Positions 61,986 to 64,000 of a stretch of 64,000 nucleotides of DNA are shown here, one piece after another. Within the stretch, counting starts at the first letter, position 1. Each line of letters begins with the position of its first letter. The DNA comes from Streptomyces sp. NBC_00569 (lineage in GTDB: Bacteria; Actinomycetota; Actinomycetes; Streptomycetales; Streptomycetaceae): positions 2,418,001-2,482,000 of the forward strand of contig NZ_CP107783.1 of NCBI RefSeq assembly GCF_036345255.1. Reading direction: 5' to 3'. The notes beneath the pieces were generated by a model, which had not been told where the DNA came from, did no database searches, and saw only the letters and a list, made by a program, of their open reading frames with translations. The translations under genes were made by a program, and so were the position numbers.

Positions 61986-63458
61986 TTACTCGCCGTCGGT
62001 CAGCTTGGCCAGTTCCTGGGTCGCCTCGCGCTGGATGCGGCGGCGGGCGGCGAACCAGCCGGCGACGAGCAGGACCGCGATGACCGGGATCAACATCAGG
62101 GTCTTGCGGCCCGTGTCCGGGTCGTTCCACATGAGACCGAGCACGAGCAGCAGGAAGACGATCGTGACGATCTCGGTGACCGGGGACCAGGGCAGGCGGA
62201 ACGACGGCCGCTTGATCAGGCCCTGCTTGGCCCGCCGGACGAACGCCAGGTGGGCGACCATGATCATGACCCAGGTGCCGATGATGCCGATCGAGGAGAC
62301 CTCGATGACGATCTCGAAGGCGTCGTGCGGGAGGAGGTAGTTGAGGCCCACGCCCAGGACGCCGACGCCGGCGGTGAGCAGGATGCCGCCGTACGGCACC
62401 TGGCTGCGGTTCATGCGGGCGGTGAACTTCGGGGCGGAGCCCGACATCGCCATGGAGCGCAGGATGCGGCCCGTGGAGTAGAGGCCGGAGTTGAGGCTGG
62501 ACATGGCCGCGGTGAGCACGACCAGGTTCATGATGTCGCCGATGCCGCCCACGCCCAGCTTGCTGAAGAGCGTGACGAAGGGGCTCTCGTTCGACGAGTA
62601 CACCGAGGACGGCAGCAGCAGCGCGAGGAGCAGCACCGAGCCGCAGTAGAACAGGCCGACGCGCCACATGATCGAGTTCACCGCGCGCGGGACGACCTTC
62701 TGCGGGTCGGCGGTCTCGCCCGCCGCGACACCCACCAGCTCCAGGGCGGCGTACGCGAAGACGACACCCTGCATGACGAGGACCACCGACATGGTGCCGC
62801 CCGGCATGAATCCGCCGTGCTCCGTGATCATGTTCAGGCCCGGGGTCTGGCCGTCGATCGGGTGCTGGGTGGCGACCAGGAAGATGCCCACGAACAGGAA
62901 GGCGACGAGCGTGGCCACCTTGATGATCGCGAACCAGAACTCCATCTCGCCGAAGTACTTCACCGAGATCAGGTTCACGCCGAGCACGACCGCGAGGGCG
63001 ATCAGCGCGAGCACCCACTGCGGAATGGTCGTGAAGGCACTCCAGTACTGGGTGTACAGGGCGATCGCGGTGATGTCCGCGATGCCTGTCATCGACCAGT
63101 TGAGGAAGTACATCCAGCCGGCGACGTAGGCGCCCTTCTCGCCGAGGAACTCGCGCGCGTAGGACACGAAGGAACCGGAGGACGGCCGGTACACGACCAT
63201 CTCACCGAGGGCGCGTACGACCAGGTAGGCGAAGACACCGCAGACGAGGTACGCGACGGCGAGTGCGGGGCCCGCCGAGTGGAGGCGGCCACCCGCTCCG
63301 AGGAACAGTCCGGTACCGATCGCGCCACCGATCGCGATCATGTTGACGTGGCGGGCCTTGAGGTCCTTGCTGTAGCCGGCGTCACCCGCGTCGGCGGGCG
63401 TCTGGGACGCATCTGTGCGGGATGCGTCCAGAGCCGTGTTGGCGGCTTCCTTGCTCAC
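61986..63458 (-). CDS. Amino-acid permease, AAT family
   Basis: 490 residues, about 12 membrane segments. The first segment (LKARHVNMIAIGGAIGTGLF) and YRPSSGSFVSYAREFLG are signatures of the AAT/APC amino-acid permeases (GABA, asparagine, phenylalanine types). GTG at 63458 has AGAGGG upstream; the N-terminal 30 residues are a soluble Ala/Asp-rich tail. Substrate not assignable from sequence. Monocistronic. Confidence 0.92.
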   Translation of the reverse strand: MSKEAANTALDASRTDASQTPADAGDAGYSKDLKARHVNMIAIGGAIGTGLFLGAGGRLHSAGPALAVAYLVCGVFAYLVVRALGEMVVYRPSSGSFVSYAREFLGEKGAYVAGWMYFLNWSMTGIADITAIALYTQYWSAFTTIPQWVLALIALAVVLGVNLISVKYFGEMEFWFAIIKVATLVAFLFVGIFLVATQHPIDGQTPGLNMITEHGGFMPGGTMSVVLVMQGVVFAYAALELVGVAAGETADPQKVVPRAVNSIMWRVGLFYCGSVLLLALLLPSSVYSSNESPFVTLFSKLGVGGIGDIMNLVVLTAAMSSLNSGLYSTGRILRSMAMSGSAPKFTARMNRSQVPYGGILLTAGVGVLGVGLNYLLPHDAFEIVIEVSSIGIIGTWVMIMVAHLAFVRRAKQGLIKRPSFRLPWSPVTEIVTIVFLLLVLGLMWNDPDTGRKTLMLIPVIAVLLVAGWFAARRRIQREATQELAKLTDGE

Positions 63459-63803
63459 GTGGGGGGATCCCTCTGTGGTGCCCGGATCGCTCCGGGGTCC
63501 GGATGTGCTGCGGCCCGCGACATTCCTGACATGGCGCGGACCGACTGTGCACCTTCCCCCACGAACCGAGCGGCACGCGGTGGCGGAGATCACATAGCGG
63601 CACTTCTCACATGATGATCAACCCCTGTACAGCGGGTTCGGCGAGGCGTATAAGCACTCGCTCATTCCCGAACGGCCCCTGGGCGCCCGCCTTTTCCGTC
63701 GCGCCGCGCTTTCACAACGTTGGTGTGTCAGCAATACTGTTGAACCTGCTGGGCGTGGAACCGGAGCGCGGCAGGACGCGGGAGCCGAGAAGCGAGGCGC
63801 AGC
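63459..63803. other. Divergent intergenic region
   Basis: 345 bp with no coding frame of Streptomyces type. Minus-strand TTATAC at 63653-63648 may be the -10 of the permease. The plus-strand promoter lies at 63711-63738. AT content is locally raised. Confidence 0.4.
63711..63738 (+). promoter_or_regulatory. Promoter of the merR gene
   Basis: TTCACA (63711-63716) and AATACT (63733-63738), spaced 16 bp, precede the MerR gene by about 65 nt. Confidence 0.4.
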
Positions 63804-64000
63804 ATGACGACGGACACCGAGGAGCCGACGCTCACGGTCGACGAACTGGCCGCGCGCGCGGGCGTCACCGTCCGTACGATCCGCTTCTACAGCACGAAGG
63901 GCCTGCTGCCGCCGCCCGTGATCGGGCCGCGCCGGGTCGGCCACTACGGCCCGGAGCACCTCTCCCGGCTCGCGCTCATCGAGGAGCTCCAGCACCAGGG
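63804..64000 (+). CDS. MerR-family regulator (N-terminus only)
   Basis: The first 65 codons are visible and the frame is open at the window end. The DNA-binding segment LTVDELAARAGVTVRTIRFY plus STKGLLPPP is a standard MerR winged helix, and HLSRLALIEELQHQG starts the dimerisation helix. ATG at 63804 follows GAGGCG. The effector domain is outside the window. Confidence 0.9.
   Translation, partial: MTTDTEEPTLTVDELAARAGVTVRTIRFYSTKGLLPPPVIGPRRVGHYGPEHLSRLALIEELQHQ

Overview
The window is high-GC actinobacterial chromosome, almost certainly Streptomyces. The evidence is strongly G/C-biased third codon positions, many GTG starts, 4-bp ATGA/GTGA gene overlaps, a complete hopanoid operon with its own dxs and ispG, and several Streptomyces-type families. 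From memory, the order hopanoid operon, XRE/cupin regulator, small membrane protein and nearby CDF, idi and SCO6745-like genes matches the S. coelicolor SCO67xx region. No rRNA, tRNA, CRISPR array or PKS/NRPS gene was seen.

Layout. (1) 1-11 kb: a partial MBL-fold hydrolase, then a four-gene operon (acyl-CoA dehydrogenase, ThDP decarboxylase-like enzyme, Glu/Leu/Phe/Val dehydrogenase, ADP-forming acyl-CoA synthetase). An XRE/MmyB regulator, a SnoaL-like protein, an APC permease and a TetR regulator follow. The same inverted repeat (ACTGA-N8-TCAGT) occurs twice at the operon promoter and once between the permease and tetR, so this looks like one amino-acid or amine uptake and catabolism regulon. 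(2) 11-15 kb: an SGNH hydrolase, a LysM/M23 cell-wall peptidase behind a ydaO-type (c-di-AMP) riboswitch, a tyrosine phosphatase, and an XRE/cupin regulator coupled to a 57-aa membrane protein with a 31-bp palindrome upstream. (3) 15.3-28.2 kb, all minus strand: the hopanoid operon hpnC-hpnD-(49-aa ORF)-hpnE-polyprenyl synthase-shc-hpnG-hpnH-ispG-dxs-hpnO, running from isoprenoid precursor supply to aminobacteriohopanetriol. (4) 28.6-35.7 kb, minus strand: a TagGH-like ABC exporter, GT2, two CDP-alcohol phosphotransferases, a glycerol-1-phosphate-dehydrogenase-like enzyme and a nucleotidyltransferase. I read this as a pathway that makes and exports a phosphodiester-linked envelope glycopolymer or lipid. 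galE follows on the plus strand.

(5) 37-48 kb: a CDF metal exporter, a 23-aa upstream peptide ORF before a methyltransferase-GNAT fusion, idi, a HATPase protein, a decayed IS605-type element, a crotonase, a DJ-1 protein, a GlxA regulator, an SCO6745-family protein and tex. (6) 48-64 kb: an ABC-F protein, an unrecognised cysteine-motif protein, a D-amino-acid oxidase-like enzyme and a BCCT transporter. Three secreted peptidases (M14, X-Pro dipeptidyl-peptidase, M1), an MpaB-type oxygenase, a stand-alone TnpB-like protein, an AAT-type amino-acid permease and the start of a MerR regulator complete the window.

Most attractive leads: the TnpB-like protein at 59.8 kb, the CDP-polyol export cluster, the 49-aa ORF embedded in the hopanoid operon, the shared TetR operator, and the peptide ORF at 38.1 kb.
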